DNA of 64,000 bases from Microbacterium sufflavum (GTDB lineage Bacteria > Actinomycetota > Actinomycetes > Actinomycetales > Microbacteriaceae), in the NCBI RefSeq assembly GCF_023091155.1, contig NZ_JAHWXK010000001.1:806001-870000 (forward strand). Direction: 5' to 3'. This document shows positions 16,418 through 25,120 of the stretch, piece by piece; the stretch's first letter is position 1, and each line of letters opens with the position of its first letter. The notes under the pieces were generated by a model that saw only the letters and a program-made list of their open reading frames with translations, was not told where the DNA came from and did no database searches. Position numbers and translations under genes: made by a program.

Positions 16418-17455
16418 GTGGCGGAATCGCAGGGGCGGGTGTGGACGGGGGTCCTGCGCGTCGGCCCGCACCGCGGCGACCATCGCGTCGCGATCCGAGC
16501 CGCCGTGAGCGTCGCCGTCCCGCTGCTCGTGCTCTGGGCGCTCGGCCGGCTCGACCTCAGCATCTACGCGAGCTTCGGCGCCTTCGCCGCGCTCTACGGC
16601 CGCCACGACGGGTTCCGCGACCGCATCCGCATGCAGGCCAGCGCGGGCGGGGTGCTGCTCGCGGCGATGCTGATCGGCACGGCGCTGTCGGTCCTGGCCG
16701 CCCCGACGGTCGTCAGCGTGGTCGTGGTCGCGCTCGTCGCCGCCGCCGTCACCCTGCTGGCGTACACGATGCAGTGGCACCCACCAGGGCCGCTGTTCAC
16801 GGTGTTCGCGACCGGGGCGTGCGCGACCATCCCCGCCACCGCCGGCTCGTTCGGCTCCGTGCTGCTGGTGGGCGGGGCGAGCGTGCTGTTCGGCCTGGCC
16901 CTCACCGCGCTCGTCGCCGTCGCCACGCGGACCACGGGAGAGGGAGCGCCGAAGGTGCGCCCCACCGTGGGTCCCGTCGCGGTCGAGATGGCGGTCTCGG
17001 TCGCCGTCGCCATCGTGGGCGCCGGGATCGCGGGGCTGCTGCTCGGCGGCACGCACTGGTACTGGGCGGCGGTCGGTGCGGTCGCGGCCGTGAGCGGCGC
17101 ACAGCTCAACGCCCGGATCATCCGCGGCATCCAGCGCCTGGTCGGCACACTGCTCGGGGTGCTCGTCGCCGCCGGGGTGCTGGCGCTCGACCTTCCGCCG
17201 ATCGCCGTGATCGCCCTGGTCGTGGTGCTGCAGGGAGTCGCGGAGCTGTTCATCGGCCGCAACTACGGCATCGCGATGGTGTTCGTCACCCCGCTCGCGC
17301 TGCTGATGGTGCACCTCGCGGCCCCCACCCCGGTCGACGCGCTGTTGACCGACCGCGTGCTCGAGACCCTCATCGGCGTCGCGGGCGGCACCGTGGTCGC
17401 CGTGGTGTCCGCCGCGCTGCGCCGCCGCCTCGGCCGCCGCCTCACCCGCCCCTGA
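16418..17455 (+). CDS. FUSC-family membrane transporter
   Basis: 345 residues with about ten hydrophobic helices in two similar halves ('YASFGAFAALYG' in the first, 'WYWAAVGAVAAVSGAQLNARI' in the second), as in FUSC/aromatic-acid exporter proteins. These move organic acids or lipophilic compounds. GTG start. Its 3' end lies inside a 59-bp sequence repeated 1.5 kb downstream, so it was once immediately upstream of the aquaporin gene. Confidence 0.85.
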   Translation: MAESQGRVWTGVLRVGPHRGDHRVAIRAAVSVAVPLLVLWALGRLDLSIYASFGAFAALYGRHDGFRDRIRMQASAGGVLLAAMLIGTALSVLAAPTVVSVVVVALVAAAVTLLAYTMQWHPPGPLFTVFATGACATIPATAGSFGSVLLVGGASVLFGLALTALVAVATRTTGEGAPKVRPTVGPVAVEMAVSVAVAIVGAGIAGLLLGGTHWYWAAVGAVAAVSGAQLNARIIRGIQRLVGTLLGVLVAAGVLALDLPPIAVIALVVVLQGVAELFIGRNYGIAMVFVTPLALLMVHLAAPTPVDALLTDRVLETLIGVAGGTVVAVVSAALRRRLGRRLTRP

Positions 17456-17507
17456 CCCCTGACACACAGAAGCGCCGCACCCCGAGGGGATGCGGCGCTC
17501 CGGTGTC
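17449..17507. repeat. direct repeat copy 1 (terminator duplication)
   Basis: Fifty-nine bases are repeated at 18964-19023 with a single extra C in the second copy. The repeat covers the stop codon of the FUSC gene and a stem-loop. It flanks the gene at 17515-18834. Confidence 0.9.
17471..17499. terminator. stem-loop after FUSC gene
   Basis: AGCGCCGCA (17471-17479) pairs with TGCGGCGCT (17491-17499); inner C and G runs extend the stem. Serves the FUSC gene and, on the other strand, the Tat protein gene. Confidence 0.8.
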
Positions 17508-17514
17508 GGTGCCG

Positions 17515-18834
17515 TCAGGTGCCGGGGTAGGCCCGCAGGCGAGCGGACCCATCGGGGGCGATCGTCACCGAGCCGCCCGAGCACGGCGGATTGGACTTGC
17601 CCACCACGTACGGCACGAGCAGGCCATCGAGCCTCAGCGGTGCATACACGGCGTCGCTGTTCTCCTGATCGAGACACTGGGCTGTGGAATCGTTCCAGTT
17701 CCAGTACTCGACCCACGACGCCTGGGGTGAGATGAGCGCACCCTGCTGCGGCACGAACAGGTTGCCGATCGAGAAGCTCGTGCCGTCGGCCGTGTCGGTC
17801 ACCGTCGAGTTCCACCAGCCGGGGCGTCCGGGGATCTCCGCGACGCGGAAGACATACGTCCGACCGGTGGTCCACGGACGGAACACCCGGACGGATCGGC
17901 CGGGCGCACCGTCGGTGTCGCCGGCCATCACCCCGTGCAGGCTCGGATTGACCTCGGCATCGGTCGCCCCCCAGAGGGAGAACAGCCACTGCCTTCCGTT
18001 CGTGTTCCCGTAGGTCTGCACGCCGGTGTAGCCGCCCGACGTTCCAGAGATCCCGAACTGGTGGCTCCAGAAGATGTTCGCGGTCATCGTCGGCATCACC
18101 CGCAGCAGCGTGCTGAACTCGGCGACTCGGCCCGCGGCCGTCGCGCGGGGGTACGCGTACAGCCCGGGCACTCCGGTTCCGTTCGTGTCGGCCTTCGGGT
18201 CCGGGGGCACGTCCACGATCCGGAAGGGCGATGAGAGCGCCCGGTGATGCGCGGGACCGGCGCTGAACGAGCTGGCCGACACCAGGTCGGCCACGAGCAC
18301 CGTCTGCGCGTTCCATCCCGTCGGGAGGGCGGCGTTGCTCACCCCCGCCACCGAGAACGTCAGGTCCGCCGGCGCTGCGAGGTCGCGCGCGAGGCGGTAG
18401 ACCGCGTACGCGAACTTCCGCGAGCCGGTGTTCGGGTTGTAGTTCTCCGTGTAGTACTCGTCGGGGTCTCGCACCCAGAGGCCGTCCGAGGTGCTCGCTC
18501 CGGCGGCCGGACCGCGGAAGAAGGCGAAGCCCGACGGGAAGATCCCGGCGTCCGCGCCGATGAACAGGCGGGATCCCGCAGGAAGCGAGACCCCGGGCGC
18601 CAGCTGCAGACGGAAGCGCGCCTCCAGCAGGTAGTTCTCCGGCCATGTCGGATCGCCGGTATCGCGATCGCTCCCCGCCGGAGGCGAGTCGAAGCCGACG
18701 AACGACACGGTCACTCCATCCGGGACGGAGTCCGCGGCCGCGGAGACCGGTGCGGCGGTGGAGGCGAGCGCCGCCATGGCCACCCAGGCCGCGCTCTTGG
18801 CGAAAGTCCGTCTGCTGATTCCTTCGGTTCCCAT
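17515..18834 (-). CDS. Tat-exported protein, possibly DUF3472-like
   Basis: 439 residues. The N-terminus has a twin-arginine signal ('SRRTFAKSAAWVAMAAL') with cleavage near 'VSAAA', so it is exported folded. The mature protein is beta-rich, with many Trp/Tyr and Gly-Asn-Thr patches. A stretch around 'GGYTGVQTYGNTNGRQWLF' and 'SLWGATDAEV' resembles DUF3472 (extracellular, possibly carbohydrate-related), recalled by eye and not verified. Two Cys near the end may form a disulfide. It is flanked by duplicated terminators, which suggests insertion between FUSC and aquaporin genes. Confidence 0.75.
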   Translation of the reverse strand: MGTEGISRRTFAKSAAWVAMAALASTAAPVSAAADSVPDGVTVSFVGFDSPPAGSDRDTGDPTWPENYLLEARFRLQLAPGVSLPAGSRLFIGADAGIFPSGFAFFRGPAAGASTSDGLWVRDPDEYYTENYNPNTGSRKFAYAVYRLARDLAAPADLTFSVAGVSNAALPTGWNAQTVLVADLVSASSFSAGPAHHRALSSPFRIVDVPPDPKADTNGTGVPGLYAYPRATAAGRVAEFSTLLRVMPTMTANIFWSHQFGISGTSGGYTGVQTYGNTNGRQWLFSLWGATDAEVNPSLHGVMAGDTDGAPGRSVRVFRPWTTGRTYVFRVAEIPGRPGWWNSTVTDTADGTSFSIGNLFVPQQGALISPQASWVEYWNWNDSTAQCLDQENSDAVYAPLRLDGLLVPYVVGKSNPPCSGGSVTIAPDGSARLRAYPGT

Positions 18835-18963
18835 GCGAGGGTCCCCCTATCTCGGGTCGATCTTCGCCGGTCGCGTTCGACCGGCCCCCGCTCGGCCTCC
18901 GCAGGATGCCACGGCGTTAGAGAGCCCACCTGATCGCTCGCTGATTATTCTCCGGACGGTCGC

Positions 18964-19023
18964 CCCCTGACCCCTGACACACAGAAGCGCCGCACCCCCG
19001 AGGGGATGCGGCGCTCCGGTGTC
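18964..19023. repeat. direct repeat copy 2 (terminator duplication)
   Basis: Second copy of the 59-bp sequence at 17449-17507, with one extra C. It abuts the 3' end of the aquaporin gene. The stretch between the copies holds exactly one gene and its promoter. Confidence 0.9.
18986..19015. terminator. stem-loop after aquaporin gene
   Basis: Same 9-bp stem as at 17471 (18986-18994 with 19007-19015), positioned to end aquaporin transcripts on the minus strand. Confidence 0.8.
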
Positions 19024-19029
19024 ACGGTG

Positions 19030-19680
19030 TCACTCGGCGGCGGCGATCTTCTTCGCGTCGTCGGTGTTGAGCACGCGGAACAGCACCGCGGCGATGATCG
19101 CGCCGACGGCCGGGGCCACGATGTAGAGCCACAGCGAGCTCCACGCGAAGTGGCCGCTGACCGAGAGGCCGAGGGCCACGGCGGGGTTGAAGCCGCCGCC
19201 CGAGATGGAGCCGACGGTCGCGGCGCCGATGAACACGGTGGCGCCGATCGCGAGGCCGTAGAACGAGTTGCCCGCGGTGTCCTTCGACGTGGCCGAGTTC
19301 AGCACGACCCACACGAGGATGAGCGTGAACAGCGCCTCGACCAGGAACGCCGGGCCGACCTCGATCACCATGGCCTTGTCGCCCGCGGGCCAGACGGCGA
19401 GCGCGGCGAGGGCGGCGAGCGCGCCACCCACGAACTGGGCGATCAGGTAGGCGATGAAGTCGGCGACGCTCAGGCCGCCGCGGAGGAAGACGCCGAGCGA
19501 GACGGCGGGGTTCAGGTGAGCGCCGGAGATGTGGCCCGTGGAGTACACGAGCACCATCAGTGTGAAGCCGATCGCGAGCGGCGTCAGCGGGCTGCCGCTG
19601 TTGATGGCCGCGATGATCGCGAGGACGAAGAGGAAGGTGGCGATCGCTTCGGCGATGGCCTTCCGCGGTGTACCGGTCAT
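19030..19680 (-). CDS. aquaporin / MIP-family channel
   Basis: 216 residues with six helices and the two pore-forming NPA loops, 'SGAHLNPAVSLG' and 'SGGGFNPAVALG'. The short length and aromatic/small residues around the selectivity filter fit a water-type AqpZ-like channel rather than GlpF, but this is not certain. The start is ATG 19680, with AAAAGGG about 8 bp upstream; an extension to 19761 is unlikely. Confidence 0.93.
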   Translation of the reverse strand: MTGTPRKAIAEAIATFLFVLAIIAAINSGSPLTPLAIGFTLMVLVYSTGHISGAHLNPAVSLGVFLRGGLSVADFIAYLIAQFVGGALAALAALAVWPAGDKAMVIEVGPAFLVEALFTLILVWVVLNSATSKDTAGNSFYGLAIGATVFIGAATVGSISGGGFNPAVALGLSVSGHFAWSSLWLYIVAPAVGAIIAAVLFRVLNTDDAKKIAAAE

Positions 19681-19934
19681 GAGTGTGCCCTTTTCTGTGG
19701 AACCGAAGGCGGCCACCCCGTCCGCTCGGCAATTCGTAGCCGACGACCCGCCTTGCGGCACTGAGGATAGCGGCCGCGGTGGGCCGGGAGGCGGAGCCGC
19801 GCGGTCTTTTCTGGGAAAACGCTGGACGGGGCGCTGTCACACCCGAGGACGGTGCCCGTCCGCGGTCTTCGCGCATGTTCCGCACCCCTGTCAAGCCCGT
19901 CGCCCGTCGCCGCCCGCACCCCTAGCGTGCGAGC

Positions 19935-21290
19935 ATGACCTCCCAGACTGCGCCCGCGACCGAGGCGCCCACCAAGCTGCGGCGCGCCATCACCGGGCCC
20001 CTGCTCTACGCCTTCATCCTCGGCGACGTGCTGGGCGCGGGCATCTACGCGCTCATGGGCGTGCTGTCGGGCAAGGTCGGCGGCCTGCTGTGGGCACCCC
20101 TGGTGCTGGCGCTGCTGCTCGCGCTGCTCACGGCGGGCTCCTACGCCGAGCTCGTCACGAAATACCCGCGCGCGGGCGGCGCCGCGGTGTTCGCGGAGCG
20201 TGCCTTCCACAGCCCGCTGGTGTCGTTCCTGGTGGGCTTCAGCATGCTCGCGGCCGGGGTGACCAGTGCCGCCGGGCTCGCGATCGCCTTCGCCGGCGAC
20301 TACCTCAGCACCTTCGTCGACCTGCCGACCATCCCCGTCGCGATCGCCTTCCTCGCACTCGTCGGCCTGCTGAACGCCCGGGGGATCCGCGAGTCGATGG
20401 GCGCGAACCTCGTGATGACCGCGATCGAGCTCAGCGGTCTGGTGATCGTGATCGTCGTCGTCGCGATCTTCGTGGGCGGCGGCGGTGGCGACGTGTCGCG
20501 CGCGATGGCCGCGCCCGAGGGGTCGAACGTGGCGATCGCCGTGCTCTCCGGAGCCGTGATCGCGTACTACTCGTTCGTCGGGTTCGAGACCTCGGCGAAC
20601 ATGATCGAAGAGGTGAAGGACCCGCGCCGCACGTACCCGCGGGCGCTCTTCGCCGCCCTGATCACCGCCGGCGTCGTGTACGTGCTCGTGGGGCTCGCGA
20701 GCGCGATCGCCCTCCCGTCGTCCGAACTGCAGGAGTCCAGCGGCCCGCTGCTCGCCGTGGTGGAGGCCACCGGGGTGAACGTGCCGTCGTGGCTGTTTAG
20801 CCTCATCGCCCTCATCGCCGTGGCCAACGGCGCCCTGTTGACCATGATCATGGTCAGCCGCCTCACGTACGGCATGGCCGAGCAGAACCTGTTGCCGTCC
20901 GTGCTCGGACGCGTGCTGCCGAAGCGGAAGACCCCGTGGGTCGCGATCCTCACCACGACCCTCGTCGCGATGGGCCTCACGCTCGTCGGCGACCTGGCCA
21001 CTCTGGCCGAGACCGTGGTGCTGCTGCTGCTCGTCGTGTTCCTCAGCGTGAACGTGTCGGTGCTGGTGCTGCGGCGCGACCGCGTGGAGCACGACCACTT
21101 CCGCGTGTGGACCTTCGTGCCCGTGCTGGGCGTCGGGTCGTGCATCCTGCTGCTCACCCAGCAGCGTCCGCAGGTGTGGCTGTTCGGCGCGATCCTGCTC
21201 GCGGTGGGCGGGGTGCTGTACGCCGTGGCACGCTGGACGCGTTCCCGTTCGACGACCGACGACCAGAAGGAGCATCATGAGCACGCCTGA
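19935..21290 (+). CDS. APC-superfamily amino acid/amine permease
   Basis: 451 residues and 12 hydrophobic helices. The helix 1 unwound motif 'GDVLGAGIYALMG' and 'GFETSANMIEEVKDPRRTYPRAL' are classic for APC amino acid transporters. It overlaps the next small gene by 14 bp, so the two are translated together. Substrate unknown. Confidence 0.92.
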   Translation: MTSQTAPATEAPTKLRRAITGPLLYAFILGDVLGAGIYALMGVLSGKVGGLLWAPLVLALLLALLTAGSYAELVTKYPRAGGAAVFAERAFHSPLVSFLVGFSMLAAGVTSAAGLAIAFAGDYLSTFVDLPTIPVAIAFLALVGLLNARGIRESMGANLVMTAIELSGLVIVIVVVAIFVGGGGGDVSRAMAAPEGSNVAIAVLSGAVIAYYSFVGFETSANMIEEVKDPRRTYPRALFAALITAGVVYVLVGLASAIALPSSELQESSGPLLAVVEATGVNVPSWLFSLIALIAVANGALLTMIMVSRLTYGMAEQNLLPSVLGRVLPKRKTPWVAILTTTLVAMGLTLVGDLATLAETVVLLLLVVFLSVNVSVLVLRRDRVEHDHFRVWTFVPVLGVGSCILLLTQQRPQVWLFGAILLAVGGVLYAVARWTRSRSTTDDQKEHHEHA

Positions 21291-21498
21291 CCACGACCGC
21301 ACCGGCGACGACCGCGAGAGCTTCGAGGAGAACCGGCACGACCAGCTCACCGCGGCTCCCGACGCGACCGAGGCCGACGCCGCCCCCCGCATCGACGTGA
21401 GCGAGCACGACGGCACCACGCGCGTCGACATCCGCGACGACGCCGAAGTGCGCCCGGGCCCCGGCCCCGGCATGCCCGAGGCCGACGGCGAGGACTGA
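21277..21498 (+). CDS. small acidic protein coupled to APC permease
   Basis: 73 residues, highly acidic and Asp/Glu/Pro-rich, no membrane segment, no known domain. A strong AAGGAG lies 6 bp before its ATG inside the permease gene, so it is real and probably made in amounts linked to the transporter. It could be a regulatory or stabilising partner, but nothing shows this directly. Confidence 0.7.
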   Translation: MSTPDHDRTGDDRESFEENRHDQLTAAPDATEADAAPRIDVSEHDGTTRVDIRDDAEVRPGPGPGMPEADGED

Positions 21499-21509
21499 CC
21501 CCGCACGCA

Positions 21510-21546
21510 CGAACGCCCGCTCTCCTCCCCCGGGAGCGGGCGTTCG
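21510..21546. terminator. bidirectional stem-loop terminator
   Basis: A 12-13-bp stem (21510-21522 with 21534-21546) between the small acidic gene and the converging SDR gene at the end of the polyol operon. Confidence 0.85.
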
Positions 21547-21560
21547 CGTGTGCGCCGCGA

Positions 21561-22331
21561 TCAGAACAGCGTGTAGCCGCCGTCGACCACGAGCACGGTG
21601 CCCGACATGAAGCTCGCCGCGTCGGAGGCGAGGAACACGACGGACGGGCTGACCTCACTCGGCGTGGCGTAGCGCTGCTGAGCCGAGTCCTCGATCCAGA
21701 AGCGGCGGAAGCGCGGCTCGTCCACCGGCGACATGTCGGTCTTGATGTATCCGGGCGCGACGGCGTTGACCCGCACGCCGGACGGGGCCCACTCCGCCGC
21801 GAGCGACTTGGTGAGGTGGTGCACCGCGGCCTTGGAGGCGTTGTACGCCGGCTGGAACTGCGGACGGTTCACGATCTGCGCCGAGATCGAGCCCACGTTC
21901 ACGATCGACCCGGAGCCGCGGGCGACCATGTGCGCGCCGACGGTCTGCGACATCCGCCACAGGGCCGTGAGGTTCGTGTCGATCACGTGCGACCACTCGT
22001 CGTCGGTCACCTCGAGCGCCGGACGGTGGATGCACGCCCCGGCGTTGTTGATGAGGATGTCGAGGCGTCCGCCCGCGGCGTCGATGGCCTCGGCGGCGAT
22101 GCGGTCGACCGACGCACGGTCGGTCAGGTCGCCCAGCACCACCCAGGCCCGGCGCCCCACGGCCTCGATCTCCGCCGCGGTCTCGCGTGCCGCCGCTTCG
22201 TCGCGGCCGTGCACGACCACGTCGGCTCCAGCCTCGGCGAGCGCGCGGGCGAACTCCCGTCCGAGGCCGCGCGTGGCGCCCGTGACGAGGGCGGTGCGGT
22301 CGGTGAGGGCGAATGTGTCCATGACGCTCAT
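21561..22331 (-). CDS. SDR-family sugar/polyol dehydrogenase
   Basis: 256 residues, classical SDR. NAD-binding 'TGATRGLGREFA', 'NNAGACIHRP', catalytic Ser in 'VGSISAQ' and 'YNASK' are all present. The family relatives are gluconate 5-dehydrogenase- or xylulose-reductase-like enzymes. ATG 22331 overlaps the upstream kinase stop (ATGA) and follows GGAG. As the last gene of the polyol operon it is likely a second polyol/ketose dehydrogenase. Confidence 0.9.
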   Translation of the reverse strand: MSVMDTFALTDRTALVTGATRGLGREFARALAEAGADVVVHGRDEAAARETAAEIEAVGRRAWVVLGDLTDRASVDRIAAEAIDAAGGRLDILINNAGACIHRPALEVTDDEWSHVIDTNLTALWRMSQTVGAHMVARGSGSIVNVGSISAQIVNRPQFQPAYNASKAAVHHLTKSLAAEWAPSGVRVNAVAPGYIKTDMSPVDEPRFRRFWIEDSAQQRYATPSEVSPSVVFLASDAASFMSGTVLVVDGGYTLF

Positions 22332-22942
22332 GCGTCGTCTCCTTCGGTCGGGGTGAGGATCGCGTCGGCCCGGTGGCGGGTCGCGCGGATGAGGTCGGCG
22401 TTGGGGCCGTCGACGTGGGTCGCCCAGGCGACGGCGTCGTCGTGGGAGCGGCCGTGGGCCTCGTGACGGGCGACGAGGCGGCGCACGCGCAGTCCGTCGG
22501 GCACGTCGAGGTACCAGACCTCGTCGAGCAGCGGGCGCACGCGCTCCCAGCCGCCCGCGTCGTGCAGCAGGTAGTTGCCCTCCACCACGATCACGCGGTC
22601 GGAGGGCGAGAGCGGGAGGGCGCCGGCGACCGCGGCGTCGAGGTCGCGGTCGAAGCGCGGGGCGAGCACGGCCTCGCCCGCGCGGAGTCGGGTGAGCAGG
22701 GCGGCGAAGCCGTGCACGTCGAAGGTCTCCGGGGCGCCCTTGCGGTCGCGCAGTCCGAGACGGTCGAGGTGCTCGTTGGCGAGGTGGAACCCGTCCATCG
22801 GCAGCACCGGCTGCCCCAGGGCGGCGGCGAGCGTGGACTTGCCGGCGCCGGGCGGCCCGACGACGCCGAGCAGGAACGGACGTGCGTCGCGGGAGAGCTC
22901 GCGCACCCGGACGGGAGCGTCGGCGGCGGTCAGTGCGCGCAT
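22328..22942 (-). CDS. PRK/uridine-kinase-like P-loop sugar or nucleoside kinase
   Basis: 204 residues. Walker A 'GVVGPPGAGKSTLAAAL', then 'LPMDGFHLANEHLDRLG' and 'VIVVEGNYLL', characteristic of the phosphoribulokinase/uridine kinase group often annotated as nucleoside kinase or fructokinase-like. It is located between the ABC binding-protein gene and an SDR gene in the polyol operon, so it probably phosphorylates a ketose or polyol rather than a nucleoside; this is inference. Confidence 0.85.
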   Translation of the reverse strand: MRALTAADAPVRVRELSRDARPFLLGVVGPPGAGKSTLAAALGQPVLPMDGFHLANEHLDRLGLRDRKGAPETFDVHGFAALLTRLRAGEAVLAPRFDRDLDAAVAGALPLSPSDRVIVVEGNYLLHDAGGWERVRPLLDEVWYLDVPDGLRVRRLVARHEAHGRSHDDAVAWATHVDGPNADLIRATRHRADAILTPTEGDDA

Positions 22943-22981
22943 CGGGGTCTTTCGGGGAGGGGACGGGCGGGGGCACGGGCC

Positions 22982-23009
22982 GGGGGAACGGGCGGTCGCC
23001 CGCTCCCCC
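22982..23009 (-). promoter_or_regulatory. stem-loop after RbsB-like gene
   Basis: Thirteen bases (22982-22994) pair with 22997-23009 with one mismatch, 10 bp beyond the binding-protein stop. It probably reduces read-through into the kinase and SDR genes and stabilises the binding-protein mRNA. Confidence 0.65.
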
Positions 23010-23018
23010 GACGCGGTG

Positions 23019-24029
23019 TCACTGGTCCAGCAGACCGGCCTCCTTGTACAGGTCGATGTATTCCTGCACGTTGTCCTTCGTGATCAGCGGGTTGCCGATG
23101 TCGACGTTGACCTCGTCCTCGGCGCCCGTGAGCAGGTCGTGCACGGCCTTGAGGTTCAGCTGCGCCAGCTCGCGGGCGTTCTGCAGCGAGGTCGCCGTCA
23201 TGGTCCCCGCCTCGATGAGCAGCGTGGCCTCGGGGGTGCCGTCCACGCCGAACGCGAGGATGCCGTCGAAGCCGCTCTTGCCCTTCACGGCCTCGAGCGC
23301 GCCCGACGCCATGTTGTCGTTCATCGAGATGATCGCGTCGATCTGCGGGTTCGCGAGCGACCAGTCCTCCATGAGGGTCATGGCCTCGTCCTTGTTCCAG
23401 TTCGCGATGTCCTCCGCGACGATGTTCACGTCGGTGCGCTTCTCGAAGAACTCCTTCTGCCACGCGTCACGGCGGGCCGTGCTGTGGAAGTTGCCCGCCG
23501 GGCCGTTCAGCACCACGACGTTGGCGCCGTCGGGGATCTGCTCGACCGCGAGCTCGGCGACCACGGCGCCCTGCTTGTACGGATCGGCGTCGACCGAGTT
23601 GCCGCCGCTCAGGCCCTCGACGCGCGGGTTCGTGGTGATGGTCACGATGCCCGCGTCGATGGACTGCTGGATGTACGGCAGCTGCGCGTCGGCGTTGTTC
23701 GCCTGGATGATGATCGCGTCGAACCGGTTGGCGATCGCGTTCTCGATCATCTTGTTCTCGATCTCGTCGTCGGCCTGGCCGTCGAACACCTCGAGAGTGA
23801 TGTCGTCGTAGTTGCCGGCTTCCTGCTTCATCTCGTTCGCGAGCCACGCGGCGAACGAGTCGGCCTGGGCGCGGGCGATGTACGCGACGCGGTACTCGTC
23901 CTTGTCCTCGGAGGCGCCTCCGCCGCCGTTCCCGGCCGGGTTCCCGGTGGTGACGGCGCAGCCGGCGAGGCTGATCGCCGCGGCGGCAGCGGCGCCGAGC
24001 GCGATGATCCTGCGGGTAAGACTCTTCAT
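23019..24029 (-). CDS. RbsB-like sugar-binding lipoprotein
   Basis: 336 residues. The signal peptide has lipobox 'LAGC' (Cys about residue 24). The mature part is a periplasmic-binding-protein type I fold ('IIIQANNADAQLPYIQQSIDAGI', 'ISMNDNMASGALEAVKG', 'FGVDGTPEATLLI'), as in ribose/xylose/polyol uptake. GGAGAAGAC precedes the ATG at 24029. It delivers substrate to the permease and double ATPase encoded just upstream. Confidence 0.92.
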   Translation of the reverse strand: MKSLTRRIIALGAAAAAAISLAGCAVTTGNPAGNGGGGASEDKDEYRVAYIARAQADSFAAWLANEMKQEAGNYDDITLEVFDGQADDEIENKMIENAIANRFDAIIIQANNADAQLPYIQQSIDAGIVTITTNPRVEGLSGGNSVDADPYKQGAVVAELAVEQIPDGANVVVLNGPAGNFHSTARRDAWQKEFFEKRTDVNIVAEDIANWNKDEAMTLMEDWSLANPQIDAIISMNDNMASGALEAVKGKSGFDGILAFGVDGTPEATLLIEAGTMTATSLQNARELAQLNLKAVHDLLTGAEDEVNVDIGNPLITKDNVQEYIDLYKEAGLLDQ

Positions 24030-24076
24030 TGTCTTCTCCTGTTTTCTGTGGGTGGGTGAAGCGATGGACGGAGGGG

Positions 24077-25120
24077 TCAGGACGAGGTCCTGCCGCCTCC
24101 CGGATCGGATGCGGACGAGGAGGCTCCGACGGGGAAGGGGTCGCCCTTCGCGTCGGACTTGAGGATGGTGGTCTTCGCCTTGCCGCGCTTGCTGAAGACG
24201 TCGTAGGCGACGGCGACGACGATGATGGCGCCCATCACGATCTGCTGGATGTACGAGCCGATCCCGATGAGGTTCATGATGTTGCCGAGGATGCCGACGA
24301 TCAGCGCGCCCGCGAGGGTGCCCATGACCGTGCCGACGCCGCCCGAGAAGCTGGTGCCGCCGATGATCGGGGCGGTGATGGCCTGCAGCTCGTAGCCGAC
24401 GCCCGCGTTGGGGAGCCCGGCGTTGACGCGCGACATGAAGATCACGCCCGCGATGCCGACCAGGGCGCCGTTGACGAGGAACGCCTGGTACTTCACCCGC
24501 TCGACCGAGATGCCGGCAGCGCGAGCCGCCTCCTCGTTGCCGCCGACCGCGTAGACGGAGCGGCCGTAGCGCGTCTGGTTCATCAGGTACCAGATCACGA
24601 TGGTGACGCCGATGAGCACCAGCACCGGGATGGGCAGCCAGCCGAGGTTGCCCTGGCCGATGAGGATGAAGTCGCCCAGCTGCAGCACGTTCTGCCCCTG
24701 CGTGAGCTCGAGCACCGCGCCGCGCGCCATCAGCATCATGCCGAGGGTCACGATGAACGCGGGGGTCTTCAGCGTCGCCACGAGGAACGCGTTGACGAGG
24801 TTGCAGAGCATGCCGATGAGGATGCCGGCGAGGATCGCGAGCAGCAGGTTGCCCGTCGACTTGTAGACCAGCACCGACACGACGCCCGCGAACGCCATGA
24901 CGGCACCGGCCGACAGGTCGATCATGCCGCCGATGATGAGCGTCATCGCGCCGAACGCGAGGATCGTGATCACGGCGACCTGGCGGAGCACGTTGAAGAT
25001 GTTGTCGGAGCTCAGGAAGTTCGGGCTCAGGAAGCTCGCCGCGACGATCACCACCAGCAGGATGATGTAGATCGAGAAGCGGTTCACCTCGAGTCTCTTC
25101 AGGTTCTGGAGCATTGTCAT
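24077..25120 (-). CDS. RbsC-like ABC sugar permease
   Basis: 347 residues, 8-10 membrane helices. The conserved core reads 'GGMIDLSAGAVMAFAGV', 'TLGMMLMARGAVLELTQGQ' and 'VYAVGGNEEAARAAGISVERVK', typical of ribose/galactose-type permeases. It overlaps the ATPase stop by 4 bp (ATGA). A hydrophilic Ser/Gly/Asp-rich extension of about 30 residues at the C-terminus is unusual. Confidence 0.93.
   Translation of the reverse strand: MTMLQNLKRLEVNRFSIYIILLVVIVAASFLSPNFLSSDNIFNVLRQVAVITILAFGAMTLIIGGMIDLSAGAVMAFAGVVSVLVYKSTGNLLLAILAGILIGMLCNLVNAFLVATLKTPAFIVTLGMMLMARGAVLELTQGQNVLQLGDFILIGQGNLGWLPIPVLVLIGVTIVIWYLMNQTRYGRSVYAVGGNEEAARAAGISVERVKYQAFLVNGALVGIAGVIFMSRVNAGLPNAGVGYELQAITAPIIGGTSFSGGVGTVMGTLAGALIVGILGNIMNLIGIGSYIQQIVMGAIIVVAVAYDVFSKRGKAKTTILKSDAKGDPFPVGASSSASDPGGGRTSS

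Noticed and set aside
21561..22976. Apparent kinase-SDR fusion
   Set aside because: The upstream part is a different frame of the kinase gene; the SDR has its own ribosome site and ATG at 22331.
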